Notes: generated by a model not told the origin, from the sequence alone. Shown: positions 42,103-51,898, counted from the stretch's first letter. The stretch: 64,000 bases of DNA from Streptomyces sp. SCL15-4 (GCF_033366695.1 NZ_JAOBTQ010000001.1:1178001-1242000); one strand, 5' to 3'. Numbers and translations: made by a program.

Positions 42103-42773
42103 GGCAGGCCGCCTCTCGCCCAGGCCGGCGACAGTCGTTCGGCGAGCGCGAAGGCGCCCTCCACCACGAGGGCGAAGGCGGCGACGAGGAACGCGCCCGC
42201 GACCACCTGGGGCGTGCTGGCGAGGTTGAAGCCGGCCGTGATGATCCGGCCGAGGCCGCCGCCGCCCGCGAGCGCGGCGATGGTGGCGGTGGCGACGAGC
42301 TGGACGGCGGCGATACGGACCCCGTTCAGCAGCAGGGGCAGCGACAGGGGCAGTTCCACGCGGAAGAGCACCTGCCGGCCGGTCATCCCCATGCCCCTTG
42401 CGGACCGGACCACATCGCGGTCCACCTCGCGCATGCCGACGTAGGCGTTGGTGAGCAGCGGCGGTACGGCGAACAGGACGAGGGCGACCACGGTGGGTCC
42501 CTCGCCCCACCGCCCGAGGGGGGTCAGCAGGAGCAGGACCAGGACGGCGAAGGTGGGGACGGCCCGGCCGATGTTGGACAGGTTCACGGCGAGCGCGCCG
42601 CCCCTGCCGGCATGGCCGAGGACGAGGGCCACGGGCAGCGCGATCGCGCAGCTCAGCAGCAGACAGACGACGGTGAGCGCCAGGTGCTGGAGCAGCCGGT
42701 GCCGGATGCCGTCCTCGCCGGACCAGTGCGCGGGGTCGGTGAGCCAGTCCCAGCCGGCGGCGAGGGTGCTCAT
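42099..42773 (-). CDS. osmolyte ABC transporter permease (OpuCB/OpuCD-like), second
   Basis: Inner membrane permease of 224 residues with about five or six helices (LALTVVCLLLSCAIALPVALVLG, AVPTFAVLVLLLLTPLG, PTVVALVLFAVPPLLTNAYVG, GAFLVAAFALVVEGAFALAE). The cytoplasmic coupling loop reads VVRSARGMGMTGRQVLFRVELPLSLPLLLNG, the EAA-type motif that docks on the ATPase. Its start and stop codons overlap both neighbours, so the three genes form one translationally coupled unit. The partner ATPase is the convergent gene. Confidence 0.9.
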   Translation of the reverse strand: MSTLAAGWDWLTDPAHWSGEDGIRHRLLQHLALTVVCLLLSCAIALPVALVLGHAGRGGALAVNLSNIGRAVPTFAVLVLLLLTPLGRWGEGPTVVALVLFAVPPLLTNAYVGMREVDRDVVRSARGMGMTGRQVLFRVELPLSLPLLLNGVRIAAVQLVATATIAALAGGGGLGRIITAGFNLASTPQVVAGAFLVAAFALVVEGAFALAERLSPAWARGGLP

Positions 42774-43450
42774 GCGCGGGCCGCCCTGGTCCAGGGGGTG
42801 AGCAGCCGCTGCGCGCCCAGCAGGAGGAGGTCCGCGGCGACGGCGATCAGCACGCACAGCACGGAGGCGGTGAGCACCTGGGCCTTGAAGTAGCTGTTCA
42901 TGCCCGCGTAGATGAGGTTGCCGAGGCCGCCGTAGCCGACGATCGCGCCGACCGTGGCGAGGGAGACCGCCGAGACGGTGGCGATGCGCAGGCCGGCCAT
43001 CGCGGCGGGCAGGGCGAGGGGCAGCTCCACGGCGAGCAGGAGTCGGACGGGGCCGTAGCCGAGGCCGCGTGCGGCCTGCCGGGTCCCCTCCGGGACGGCG
43101 CGCAGGCCCGCGAGGATGTTCCGTACGAGCACGGTGAGCGAGTACAGCGCCAGCCCGGCGACGACGAGGGCGGCGGACAGGCCGTAGAGGGGCAGCAGGA
43201 GGGAGTACATGGCCAGCGACGGGATGGTGTAGAGGATCGTCGTCACGGCCAGCACCGGGCCGGCCGCCCAGCCCCAGCGGCGGGCCAGCACCGCGAGCGG
43301 AACCGCGACGACCAAGCCGATCACCACGGACAGGAACGTCAGCCACAGGTGCTGGCCGACCGCGTCGAGCAGGATCTGCCGGCGGGTGCTCAGATAGGCC
43401 CCGCAGATCCATTCGTTGCGCGTGAGGCAGTCGTCCGGGAGCGGGGTCAC
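42770..43450 (-). CDS. osmolyte ABC transporter permease (OpuCB/OpuCD-like), first
   Basis: Permease of 226 residues, paralogous to the next gene: helices QHLWLTFLSVVIGLVVAVPLAVLA, AVTTILYTIPSLAMYSLLLPLYG, AALVVAGLALYSLTVLVRNIL and the coupling loop GTRQAARGLGYGPVRLLLAVELPLALPAAMAG. I chose the GTG at 43450. On this strand TGCAAT (43462 to 43457) lies exactly six bases before it, the spacing of a leaderless transcript; the longer frame upstream has Pro/Arg-rich non-coding character. It heads the permease, permease, binding-protein set. Confidence 0.88.
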   Translation of the reverse strand: MTPLPDDCLTRNEWICGAYLSTRRQILLDAVGQHLWLTFLSVVIGLVVAVPLAVLARRWGWAAGPVLAVTTILYTIPSLAMYSLLLPLYGLSAALVVAGLALYSLTVLVRNILAGLRAVPEGTRQAARGLGYGPVRLLLAVELPLALPAAMAGLRIATVSAVSLATVGAIVGYGGLGNLIYAGMNSYFKAQVLTASVLCVLIAVAADLLLLGAQRLLTPWTRAARA

Positions 43451-43649
43451 GGGTCCATTGCAGCGGGCGGGGACGGGCGGGGGCGCGTTGGGGTGGGCCG
43501 GACGGGTGTGCGGGCCGGGGGCTCGGTGGGCGCGGCTGATCGCCGCGGACCGTGGCGCGAGAGCTGAACAAGCGCTTAGATAGGGCCGGAACGTTTCCCC
43601 GGGGGTCCGCTCCCGGGGCTGTGCTGCTCCCGACCCGCCGGAGGCCCCG

Positions 43650-44503
<854 letters not shown>

Positions 44504-44507
<4 letters not shown>

Positions 44508-45868
44508 CCGCCGTCGCCGACCGGATCACGGGCCTGGTCGGGGCGCTGCGCGCGCACGGGGTGCGGATCGGCACCGGGGAGACGGTGGACGCGGCGCGCG
44601 CGGCGGCCGTGCTGGGCCTCGCGGACCGGGAGCTGCTGCGCGAGGGCCTGGCCGCGACCCTGCTGCACGGGACCGGCCAGCGGGCCGTGTTCGACTCGGT
44701 CTTCGACCTGTACTTCCCGCGCGGTGTGGGCGGCCCGGGGACTGCCTCCGGGGACCGGGACGGGCTGCGCGACCGGATCGCCGCGGCGCTGGCCGACGAC
44801 GACCGGGCGCTGCTGGCCCGCCTGGCGGCGGAGGCGGTCGACGGGCTGGGCGGATACGGGAGTTCGCCGGACTCGGACGGCTGGTCGGCGTACCAGACCT
44901 TGGAACGGCTGCGCCCGCAGACCCTGTTGGCCCGAGTGCGGGCCGACATCCGGGGCCGGGGCGGCGGCGGGGCGGGCGGGGCGGCGGACTTCGCGGACCG
45001 GCTGCTGGACGACGAGATCCGGCGCCGCATCGAGGAGTTCCGGCGGCTGGTCGGGGCGGAGGCCCGGCGCCGGGTGGCGGAGCGGCGCGGGCGGGACGAG
45101 ATCGCCCGGCGGGCCGTCAGGCCGACCGCCGACCGCGTCGACTTCCTGTCCGCCGGCCGGGACCAGCTCGCCGAACTGCGCCGGACCGTCCAGCCGTTGG
45201 CGCGCAAGCTGGCCACCCGGCTCGCCGCGCGCCGCCGCCGGGCCGCGCGCGGCACCATCGACCTGCGCCGCACCCTGCGCTCCTCGCTGTCCACGGGCGG
45301 GGTGCCGATGCGGCCGGTGCTGCGCCGGCGCCGGCCGGTCCGCCCCGAACTGGTGCTGCTGTGCGATGTGTCCGGCTCGGTGTCCGGGTTCTCGGATTTC
45401 ACCATGCTCCTCGTCCAGGCGCTGCACGAGGAGTTCGCCAAGGTGCGCGTGTTCGCCTTCGTCAACCGGCTGGACGAGGTCACCGGCCTGCTCGGCCACG
45501 GCCGCGCCGACCCCGACGGCCTCGGCGCCCGCATCCGCGCGGAGGCCACGCTCACCGGGTGGCACGGCAGCAGCGACTACGGCATGGCGCTGGGCGAGTT
45601 CGCCGAGCGGTACGGCGCCGCGGTCGGCCCGCGCACCACGGTGTTCGTCCTCGGCGACGCGCGTACGAACATGAGCGACCCGAACCTGTCCGCCGTACGG
45701 GACATCGCCCGGCGGGCCCGGCGCGTCCACTGGCTGAACCCGGAGCCGCGCGACCGCTGGGGCACCGGCGACTCGGCCGCGCCCGCGTACGCGGACCTGG
45801 TCCAGATGCACGAGTGCCGTACGGCCCGGCAGCTCGGCGCGCTGATCGCCCGGTTGCTGCCGGTGTGA
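44504..45868 (+). CDS. VWA domain protein, CoxE-like
   Basis: Protein of 454 residues. The N-terminal region (RITGLVGALRAHGVRIGTGE, DSVFDLYFPRG) and a long Arg/Ala-rich helical middle lead to a C-terminal von Willebrand A domain: a basic segment RRRRPVRPELVLLCDVSGSV with the metal-binding DxSGS, then SSDYGMALGEFAERY and VFVLGDARTNMSDPN. It is the usual partner of the MoxR ATPase encoded just upstream (overlapping codons). The two probably act together in assembling or activating some cellular complex, client unknown. Confidence 0.87.
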
Positions 45869-45986
45869 CGCGGGCGCCCGGGGCCGCGTGCGCGGGTGAC
45901 GGCGGGCGGCCGGCCGTGATCGACTGGCCACGGCGGCCGGCCGTCCCGGCGCCCGCGCCCGCCGATCACCGACCCGAGGACATGCG

Positions 45987-46964
45987 ATGAGCCAGCACCC
46001 GCCCGTGCCGCTGGGCACCTTCCCGACCCCCGTCGAGCCGGCGCCCCGGCTGGCCGCCGCGCTGGGGCTCGGACCGGACGACCTTTGGGTGAAGCGGGAC
46101 GACCTGACCGGCCTGGGCGGCGGCGGGAACAAGATCCGCAAACTCGAGTGGACGGTCGGCGCGGCGCTCGGCGAGGGCGCGGACACGCTGGTGACGACCG
46201 GTGCCGCGCAGAGCAACCACGCCCGGCTGACCGCCGCCGCGGGCGCCCGGCTGGGGCTGGACGTCGTCCTCGTCCTGCGCGGCTCCCCGGGCGGCTCGCG
46301 CTCCGGCAACCTCGCCCTGGACGGGCTGTTCGGGGCGCGGCTCGCCTGGGCCGGCGAGGTGGACCGGGCCGGGCTGGACGCGGCGGCCGACGACGTGTGC
46401 GCACGGCTCCGGGCCGCCGGTGCCCGTCCCGCGCTGATCCCCTTCGGCGGTTCCAGCACCCTGGCGGCCCAGGGCTACGCGGACTGCGGGGCGGAACTGC
46501 GCGAACAGGTGCCCCTGCTGCGTACGGCGGTGGTCGCGCTCGGCTCGGGCGGCACCATGGCCGGGCTGGTCGCGGCCCTGGGCAGCGGGTCGGTGCTCGG
46601 TGTCGACGTGGGCGCGCTGGAAGACCCGGCGGCGGCGGTGGCCGGGTTCGCCGCGCCGCTCACGGACGAGAAGGTCACAGCGGAGGGGCTGCGGGTGCGC
46701 CGGGACCAGGTGGGCGCCGGGTACGCGGCCCTGACCGGTCCGGTCACGGAGGCGCTGCGCCTCGCCGCCCGCACCGAGGGCCTGGTCCTGGACCCGACCT
46801 ACACGGGCCGGGCCCTGGCCGGTCTCCGCGCGGCGGTCGAGGACGGCGACATCCGCCCGGGCGAGAAGACGGTCCTCCTCCACACCGGCGGCCTGCCCGG
46901 CCTCTTCGGCAACCCGCAGGCGGTGACCTTCGCGGAGGAGGGGGCCGGGGTCTTCGGGGGGTGA
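45987..46964 (+). CDS. PLP-dependent ACC deaminase / D-cysteine desulfhydrase family
   Basis: Fold-type II PLP enzyme of 325 residues. VKRDDLTGLGGGGNKIRKLEW carries the PLP-binding lysine (the first K of NKIRK), then TTGAAQSNHARLTAA, ALIPFGGSSTLAAQGYADCG, VVALGSGGTMAGLVA and the terminal VLLHTGGLPGLFG. Family members cleave D-cysteine to pyruvate, ammonia and sulfide, or open the ring of 1-aminocyclopropane-1-carboxylate; sequence alone does not settle which, and D-cysteine desulfhydrase is more common in bacteria. GAGGA precedes the ATG at 45987. It stands alone after the MoxR pair. Confidence 0.85.
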   Translation: MSQHPPVPLGTFPTPVEPAPRLAAALGLGPDDLWVKRDDLTGLGGGGNKIRKLEWTVGAALGEGADTLVTTGAAQSNHARLTAAAGARLGLDVVLVLRGSPGGSRSGNLALDGLFGARLAWAGEVDRAGLDAAADDVCARLRAAGARPALIPFGGSSTLAAQGYADCGAELREQVPLLRTAVVALGSGGTMAGLVAALGSGSVLGVDVGALEDPAAAVAGFAAPLTDEKVTAEGLRVRRDQVGAGYAALTGPVTEALRLAARTEGLVLDPTYTGRALAGLRAAVEDGDIRPGEKTVLLHTGGLPGLFGNPQAVTFAEEGAGVFGG

Positions 46965-47307
46965 CGGTGGGCGGATCGACGCGGTACGAGCCGCCGGCCT
47001 CCCGGGTTGCCGCTCCTCCGGTTCCCCACCGCTCCTCAGCCGCGCGGAGCGGGCGCGCCAGACGTACGTCTTCGGCCTCCCGCGAGCGCGGCGAGTGAGC
47101 CGTCACCTCTTCGGCGGAGGCCGGCGGGTCCGGTACGACGACCAACCCGGGCAGGTCGTGCGGAAGACGGACGCCATGCCCGGGTATCCGCGCGGCGGCG
47201 CGGCCGTCGGCCTCCGAGACCATCGGCACCGGATGGTGGTCCCCCGGTTCACCGAGCGCGTCCGGCCCGCGCACCCGTGCGGGCACGGCACCGCGGGCGG
47301 GCCGTCG
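46965..47307. other. intergenic region without a supported gene
   Basis: About 340 bases between the PLP enzyme and the MarR stop. Reading frames exist on both strands but lack ribosome sites and recognisable similarity, and their composition is that of non-coding GC-rich DNA. Confidence 0.4.
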
Positions 47308-47739
47308 TCAGCCCGTGTTGTCCCGGATGCGCGCCAGCAGGACCCGCAACTGCTCCCGCTCGTGCGCGTCCAGTGTCGCGGTGGCCTCGGCGAGGGCGAG
47401 GCGGTCGGTCTCCTCCGCCTCGCGGTGGCAGCGCAGCCCCTCCTCGGTCAGCCGCAGCAGGAACGCGCGCCGGTCCGTGGGATGGCGCACCCGCTCCACC
47501 AGGCCGTCGCGTTCCAGGCTGTCCACGATCGTGGTGGTGGTGCGGGCCGCGATGCCGGCCATCTCGCCGAGGTCCCGCATCCGCAGCGGCTCCCGCGCCC
47601 GGGCCAGCATGCGCAGGGCGCGCAGCCGGGCCACCGACGCGCCCTTCGCCCGCAGCCGGGTCTCCACGAACTGCCGTAGCCGGTTGGTCGTCTCGTACAG
47701 CTCGTCGATGAGGATGTCGCTGCTGCCGTGCACTGCCAT
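47308..47739 (-). CDS. MarR family repressor
   Basis: Winged-helix regulator of 143 residues: DILIDELYETTNRLRQFVETRL, ALRMLARAREPLRMRDLGEMAGIAARTTTTIVDSLERDGLVERVRHPTDRR (helix-turn-helix and wing) and a C-terminal dimer helix. I prefer the ATG at 47739, which has AGGAG about ten bases upstream; an ATG at 47781 is in frame and lies inside the left arm of the palindromic operator. It is divergent from the MFS exporter gene and very likely represses both, releasing on binding the exported compound. Confidence 0.88.
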   Translation of the reverse strand: MAVHGSSDILIDELYETTNRLRQFVETRLRAKGASVARLRALRMLARAREPLRMRDLGEMAGIAARTTTTIVDSLERDGLVERVRHPTDRRAFLLRLTEEGLRCHREAEETDRLALAEATATLDAHEREQLRVLLARIRDNTG

Positions 47740-47778
47740 GGTGTCCAGTCTCTCCTGTCCCGCACCGACACCGGAAGC

Positions 47779-47819
47779 CATATGCTGAGCAATGACATAG
47801 TGCGTATGCTCAGCATATG
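47779..47819. promoter_or_regulatory. MarR operator: 13-bp perfect inverted repeat
   Basis: CATATGCTGAGCA at 47779-47791 and TGCTCAGCATATG at 47807-47819 are exact inverted copies with a 15-base AT-rich spacer. The right arm contains the MFS start codon and the left arm an in-frame ATG of the MarR gene. CATAGT (47796-47801) in the spacer may be the -10 of the rightward transcript, so a bound repressor would cover promoter and start codon at once. Confidence 0.75.
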
Positions 47820-50800
47820 CGCCGTCGTCCCTCCGTGCCGTCTTTTCCGCCGTCCTTCCTGCCGTCCCGGCTCAGCCAGCGCCTGGTCGTCCCCGTCGTC
47901 TGCGTCAGCGTGACGTTCATCGCGATCGTCGACGGAGCGATCACCACCGTGGCCCTGCCCTCGATCGCCCGTCAGTTCCATCTGACGGCCGCCGCGCTGG
48001 ACGGCGTGGTCATCGCCTACCCGGTCTGCCTGGCCATGGCCATCCCCGCCTCCGCCTGGCTGGTGGAGCGGTTCGGCGGCAAACGCGTCCTGCTGGCCGC
48101 CCTGGCCGGCTTCCTCGCCTCGTCCCTGCTGTGCGGGGCCGCGGCCGGGCTCGGTCAGCTCGTCGCCTACCGCGCGGTGCAGGGGCTGTCGGCCGGTGTC
48201 CTCTTCCCGGCCTCCACCGCGCTGCTGTTCGGCACCTTCACCTCCGCCGAACAGGTCCGTGTCTCCCGCTACATGATCATTCCGCAGCAGATAGCCCCGG
48301 CCGCCGCGCCCGTCCTGGGCGGGCTGCTGGTCGACCACCTTTCGTGGCGGTGGGTGTTCTACGTCAACCTGCCGGTGGGTCTGCCCGCCGTACTGTTCGG
48401 CGCGCTGTTCCTGGCCGGCGACCGCGGCGGCCGGCCCGGCCGTTTCGACCTGCCCGGACTGCTGCTGAGCGCGGGAGCCCTGGGCACCGTGATGTTCGGG
48501 GTCTGCGAGGGGCCCAACCGGGGCTGGTCCTCGCCCGCCGTCCTCACCTGCCTCGTACTCGGCGCGGTGCTGCTGGCCGCCGCCGTCGCCGTCGAACTGC
48601 GCACGGCCCACCCCCTGCTGCGGCTGCGCCTGTTCGCCGACCGGCTCTTCCGGGACACCAACCTCGCCAACCTGGTCGGCCTGATACCCATCATGGGCGC
48701 CCTGTACCTCGGGCCCCTCTTCCTCCAGCAGGCCCAGGGCCGTACGGCGCTGGAGTCGGGCCTGACCACCTTCCCCGAGGCGTTCGGCGTCCTGCTGACC
48801 GTGCAGCTCGCCGGCGCGCTGTACACCAGGGTCGGGCCGCGCCTGATCGTCGGCTGCGGACTGACCGGGGTCAGCGCGGTCCTGGTGCTGCTCGCCACCT
48901 GCGACGCGGACACCGGCCTGTGGACCTTCCGCGCCTACATGTTCCTGTTCGGCGCCGCGATCGGCTGCTTCTTCATGCCGACGACGGTCGCCTCGCTGGC
49001 CACCATCGACCGGACGGACCTGGCCCAGGCCACGATGCTGAACACCGTCGTGCGGCAGACCGGCGGCGCGCTCGCGCCCGCGGCGGTGACCACGGTCCTC
49101 GTCCTCGGCACCCCGGCGGGCGCCGCCGCGGCCCCGCCCGTCGCCGCCTACCAGCACGCGTTCCTCGCCCTCGCCGCGCTCGCGGCGGCCACGGCGGTCT
49201 TCGCCTTCACCCTGCCCGACGGCCCCGCCCGCGCCGCCGCCGCGCGGCGGCGCCGAAACGTCCGTCCGGTCCGTCCGGTCCGTCCTCGCCGGGCGCCGAC
49301 GGGACCGGGTCGACGCCTGAACACCGCCGGGGCGGCGCCGCGCCCATCGTGCGAAGCCCGTCGGCCTCCCGCATATTGGGGAGGTGACTCTCTCAGGGGC
49401 GAGGCCGCACCGCGGATCACGCCCGGACGTCTTCGCGCGGCACCGCCCCGGGCACGGGAGAGCGGACGGCCGGCACCCGGCCGGCGGCACCGGCGGCGCG
49501 CCCCGGTGCGGTCGACGGCGCCGCGGACAACGTCGTCCCGCCGCGGCCGGCCCGGCAACGCCGGCGCCCCCGGAAGCGGACCTGCCCGGCCAGGCACACA
49601 GGAGCGCGCCCGGCGGCGCACAAAGGAGGCTGTGATGGCGTTCCAGGAACCGGCAGTGCTCGAATGCCCCTTCGACTTCGCCGAGGCGCTGGACTTCGAC
49701 CCGGAGCTGGCCGAGCTGGCGGGCCGCGGCCCGGTCAGCCGGATCCGGCTGCCGTACGGCGAGGCCGAGGCGTGGCTCGTGACCAGCTTCGCCGGGGTGC
49801 GTCAGGTGACGTGCGATCCGCGGTTCAGCCGGGCGGCGATCGTCGGGCGCGACTATCCGAGGATGACGCCCGAACCCATCGTGTCACCGGAGTCGATCAA
49901 CGTGACGGACCCGCCGCACGCCACCCGGCTGCGCCACGTGGCGGCCCAGGCGTTCACCCGCGACCGGGTCGCCGCGATGCGGCCGGCCGTGGACCGGGTG
50001 GTGGCCGGACTGCTCACGGCGATGGCCGAGGCGGGGCCGCCCGCCGACCTGGTGACCCATCTGTCGGTGCCGCTGCCCCATCTGACGATCTGCGAGCTGC
50101 TGGCCGTGCCCGAGGCCGACCGCGACGAGCTGCGGGACCGCACCATGCGACTGCTGGCCACCTCCGCCGACGCCCGGCAGACCGCGGCCGAGGCGAAGGC
50201 GTCGCTGCGGGCGTACTTCGCGGGACTGGTCCCGGAGCGGCGGCGGGCGCCGGGCGAGGACCTGCTGAGCACGCTGGCCACGGCCCCGGTGCCGGAGGGC
50301 GAGGAGCCCTTGAGCGACGACGAGCTGGCGGTGCTGGCCGTGACGCTCATCCTCAGCGGCAACGACACCGCGACCTGCCAGATCAGCGACATCGCCTATC
50401 TGCTGCTGACCCGGCCCGAGGAGCGGGCGGCGCTCGCCCGCGACCCCGGCCGGCTCCCCGGCGCGCTGGAGGAGCTGCTGCGGTTCATCCCCTTCCGCAA
50501 GGGCGTGGGCATTCCCCGGATCGCCCTGGAGGACGCGGAGGTCGAGGGCACCCTCATCAGCGCCGGCGACTACGTCCACGTGTCCTACCTGGCGGCCAAC
50601 CGCGACCCGGCCGTCTTCCCCGACCCGCACCGGCTTGACCTCCGGCGGCCGGTGCGCCCGCACATGACGTTCGGCTGGGGCGGCCACCACTGCCTGGCCG
50701 CACCGCTCGCGCGGGCGGAGCTGGACAGCGCGGTCAGCGGCCTGCTGACCCGCTTCCCCTCGCTGCGGCTCGCCGTCTCCCCCGACGACATCCAGTGGGA

Positions 50801-50849
50801 CACCGGCACCATCCGCCGCTTCCCGCTGCGGCTTCCGGTCACCTGGTGA
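47817..50849 (+). CDS. MFS exporter (DHA2 type) read through in frame into a cytochrome P450
   Basis: One uninterrupted frame of 1010 codons. Residues 1-467 are a drug:proton antiporter with about 14 helices: motif A-like ERFGGKRVLLAALAGF, FIAIVDGAITTVALPSIARQF, MIIPQQIAPAAAPVLGGLLVDHLSWRWVFYVNLPVG, ending AFLALAALAAATAVFAFTL. Residues about 468-606 are Arg/Pro/Ala-rich with no fold I recognise and may be intergenic DNA lacking stops. Residues 607-1010 are the P450 described next. No stop codon ends the exporter before the P450. Either a real fusion is made, or a frameshift not visible here ends the exporter. A 9-bp repeat near 49261 encoding VRP units is in frame and does not explain it. The MarR gene is divergent. 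Confidence 0.7.
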   Translation: MRRRPSVPSFPPSFLPSRLSQRLVVPVVCVSVTFIAIVDGAITTVALPSIARQFHLTAAALDGVVIAYPVCLAMAIPASAWLVERFGGKRVLLAALAGFLASSLLCGAAAGLGQLVAYRAVQGLSAGVLFPASTALLFGTFTSAEQVRVSRYMIIPQQIAPAAAPVLGGLLVDHLSWRWVFYVNLPVGLPAVLFGALFLAGDRGGRPGRFDLPGLLLSAGALGTVMFGVCEGPNRGWSSPAVLTCLVLGAVLLAAAVAVELRTAHPLLRLRLFADRLFRDTNLANLVGLIPIMGALYLGPLFLQQAQGRTALESGLTTFPEAFGVLLTVQLAGALYTRVGPRLIVGCGLTGVSAVLVLLATCDADTGLWTFRAYMFLFGAAIGCFFMPTTVASLATIDRTDLAQATMLNTVVRQTGGALAPAAVTTVLVLGTPAGAAAAPPVAAYQHAFLALAALAAATAVFAFTLPDGPARAAAARRRRNVRPVRPVRPRRAPTGPGRRLNTAGAAPRPSCEARRPPAYWGGDSLRGEAAPRITPGRLRAAPPRARESGRPAPGRRHRRRAPVRSTAPRTTSSRRGRPGNAGAPGSGPARPGTQERARRRTKEAVMAFQEPAVLECPFDFAEALDFDPELAELAGRGPVSRIRLPYGEAEAWLVTSFAGVRQVTCDPRFSRAAIVGRDYPRMTPEPIVSPESINVTDPPHATRLRHVAAQAFTRDRVAAMRPAVDRVVAGLLTAMAEAGPPADLVTHLSVPLPHLTICELLAVPEADRDELRDRTMRLLATSADARQTAAEAKASLRAYFAGLVPERRRAPGEDLLSTLATAPVPEGEEPLSDDELAVLAVTLILSGNDTATCQISDIAYLLLTRPEERAALARDPGRLPGALEELLRFIPFRKGVGIPRIALEDAEVEGTLISAGDYVHVSYLAANRDPAVFPDPHRLDLRRPVRPHMTFGWGGHHCLAAPLARAELDSAVSGLLTRFPSLRLAVSPDDIQWDTGTIRRFPLRLPVTW
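49635..50849 (+). CDS. cytochrome P450 (bacterial class I), own start inside the MFS frame
   Basis: P450 of 404 residues that can start independently at the ATG at 49635, which has a perfect AAGGAGG at 49623-49629. Seen are SPESINVTDPPHATRLRHVAAQAFT (C-helix region), I-helix LILSGNDTATCQISD, where the usual acid-Thr pair is DT, ExxR in EELLRF, LAANRDPAVFPDPHRLDL and the heme loop FGWGGHHCLAAPLARAEL with the cysteine ligand. It resembles the CYP105/CYP107 type of secondary metabolism and needs a ferredoxin and reductase, none of which lies nearby. Because its frame is the exporter's frame, it may be made both alone and as a fusion. Confidence 0.88.
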   Translation: MAFQEPAVLECPFDFAEALDFDPELAELAGRGPVSRIRLPYGEAEAWLVTSFAGVRQVTCDPRFSRAAIVGRDYPRMTPEPIVSPESINVTDPPHATRLRHVAAQAFTRDRVAAMRPAVDRVVAGLLTAMAEAGPPADLVTHLSVPLPHLTICELLAVPEADRDELRDRTMRLLATSADARQTAAEAKASLRAYFAGLVPERRRAPGEDLLSTLATAPVPEGEEPLSDDELAVLAVTLILSGNDTATCQISDIAYLLLTRPEERAALARDPGRLPGALEELLRFIPFRKGVGIPRIALEDAEVEGTLISAGDYVHVSYLAANRDPAVFPDPHRLDLRRPVRPHMTFGWGGHHCLAAPLARAELDSAVSGLLTRFPSLRLAVSPDDIQWDTGTIRRFPLRLPVTW

Positions 50850-50889
50850 GGCGGCCCGCACCCTTGTGACGTACGTCACCGGCCCCGCT

Positions 50890-50916
50890 TGTCACACCGT
50901 GCCGCCCGCCGGCATC
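50890..50916 (+). promoter_or_regulatory. ECF41-type promoter
   Basis: TGTCACA at 50890-50896, then 16 bases, then CATC at 50913-50916. ECF41 promoters are described as TGTCACA, 16 bases, CGTC, so only one base differs. It lies 47 bases before the ECF41 sigma gene and suggests autoregulation. Confidence 0.65.
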
Positions 50917-50962
50917 TCGTGGGTGTGGCGACAGGGCCGAGGGCGAACAGGCGGGGGCGGGC

Positions 50963-51898
50963 ATGAGCGAGCGCGACACGGGCACAGGCGCGGCCACGGG
51001 TGCGGCCGGACCTCCGGTGCGGCGCCCCGACCTCGCCACCGAGACGTTCGTCGCCCACCGCAGCCTGCTGTTCACCGTCGCCTACGAGATGCTCGGCTCG
51101 GCCGCCGACGCCGAGGACGTCCTTCAGGAGACCTGGCTGCGCTGGGCGGACGTCGATCCGGGGACCGTGCGCAATCCGCGGGCCTACCTGGTCCGCATCA
51201 CCACCCGCCAGGCGCTGGCCCGGCTGCGGACACTGGCCCGGCGCAAGGAGTCCTACGTCGGCCCCTGGCTGCCGGAACCGCTGCTGACCTCTCCCGATGT
51301 CGCCGAGGACGCCGAACTGGCCGACAGCGTCTCGATGGCGATGCTGCTGGTGCTGGAGACGCTCACGCCGACCGAACGGGCGGTCTTCGTGCTCCGCGAG
51401 GTCTTCGGCGTGGAGTACGACGAGATAGCCGAGGCCGTCGGCAAGAACCTGGCCGCGGTCCGTCAGATCACCCACCGGGCCCGCGCCCGCGTCGCCGCCC
51501 GCCGGCCCCGCGCAACGGTCTCCGCCGCCGAGACCCATGCCGCGCTGGAGGCGTTCCGGCGGGCCGTGAACACGGGCGACCTGCAAGGACTGCTCGACAT
51601 CCTGGCGCCGGACGTCGTCTTCCTGGGCGACGGCGGCGGGGTCGCGCAGGCCGCGCCGGAGCCGGTCGTCGGGGCCGGGCGAGTCGCCCGGCTGGCCGCG
51701 AGGCTGCGCCGGTTCGGCGCTGCGGCGCTGCGGCCGGCCCGGGTCAACGGCTGTCCGGCGCTGGTCCTCCGCCTCGACGGCAGGGTCGACACCGTCATCG
51801 CCCTGCACGTCGCCGACGGCCGCGTCGCCGGTCTCTACGCCGTCCGCAACCCCGAGAAGCTGTCCCGCATGGAGCACGAGACGGTTCTGCGCCGCTGA
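50963..51898 (+). CDS. ECF41-family sigma factor (SigJ-like)
   Basis: Extracytoplasmic-function sigma factor of 311 residues. Region 2 is FVAHRSLLFTVAYEMLGSAADAEDVLQETWLRW and region 4 is LETLTPTERAVFVLREVFGVEYDEIAEAV, NLAAVRQITHRARARV. A C-terminal SnoaL-like domain of about 110 residues carries the ECF41 marks WLPEPLLT (linker), DGGGV and NPEKL; in this group that domain modulates activity instead of an anti-sigma factor. A target-like promoter lies upstream of the gene itself. The usual COE partner genes (carboxymuconolactone decarboxylase, oxidoreductase, epimerase) are not adjacent. Confidence 0.9.
   Translation: MSERDTGTGAATGAAGPPVRRPDLATETFVAHRSLLFTVAYEMLGSAADAEDVLQETWLRWADVDPGTVRNPRAYLVRITTRQALARLRTLARRKESYVGPWLPEPLLTSPDVAEDAELADSVSMAMLLVLETLTPTERAVFVLREVFGVEYDEIAEAVGKNLAAVRQITHRARARVAARRPRATVSAAETHAALEAFRRAVNTGDLQGLLDILAPDVVFLGDGGGVAQAAPEPVVGAGRVARLAARLRRFGAAALRPARVNGCPALVLRLDGRVDTVIALHVADGRVAGLYAVRNPEKLSRMEHETVLRR

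Noticed and set aside
47095..47310. A small gene in the gap before the MarR stop
   Set aside because: Frames of 60 to 70 codons exist on both strands, but none has a ribosome site, a domain or typical codon bias.
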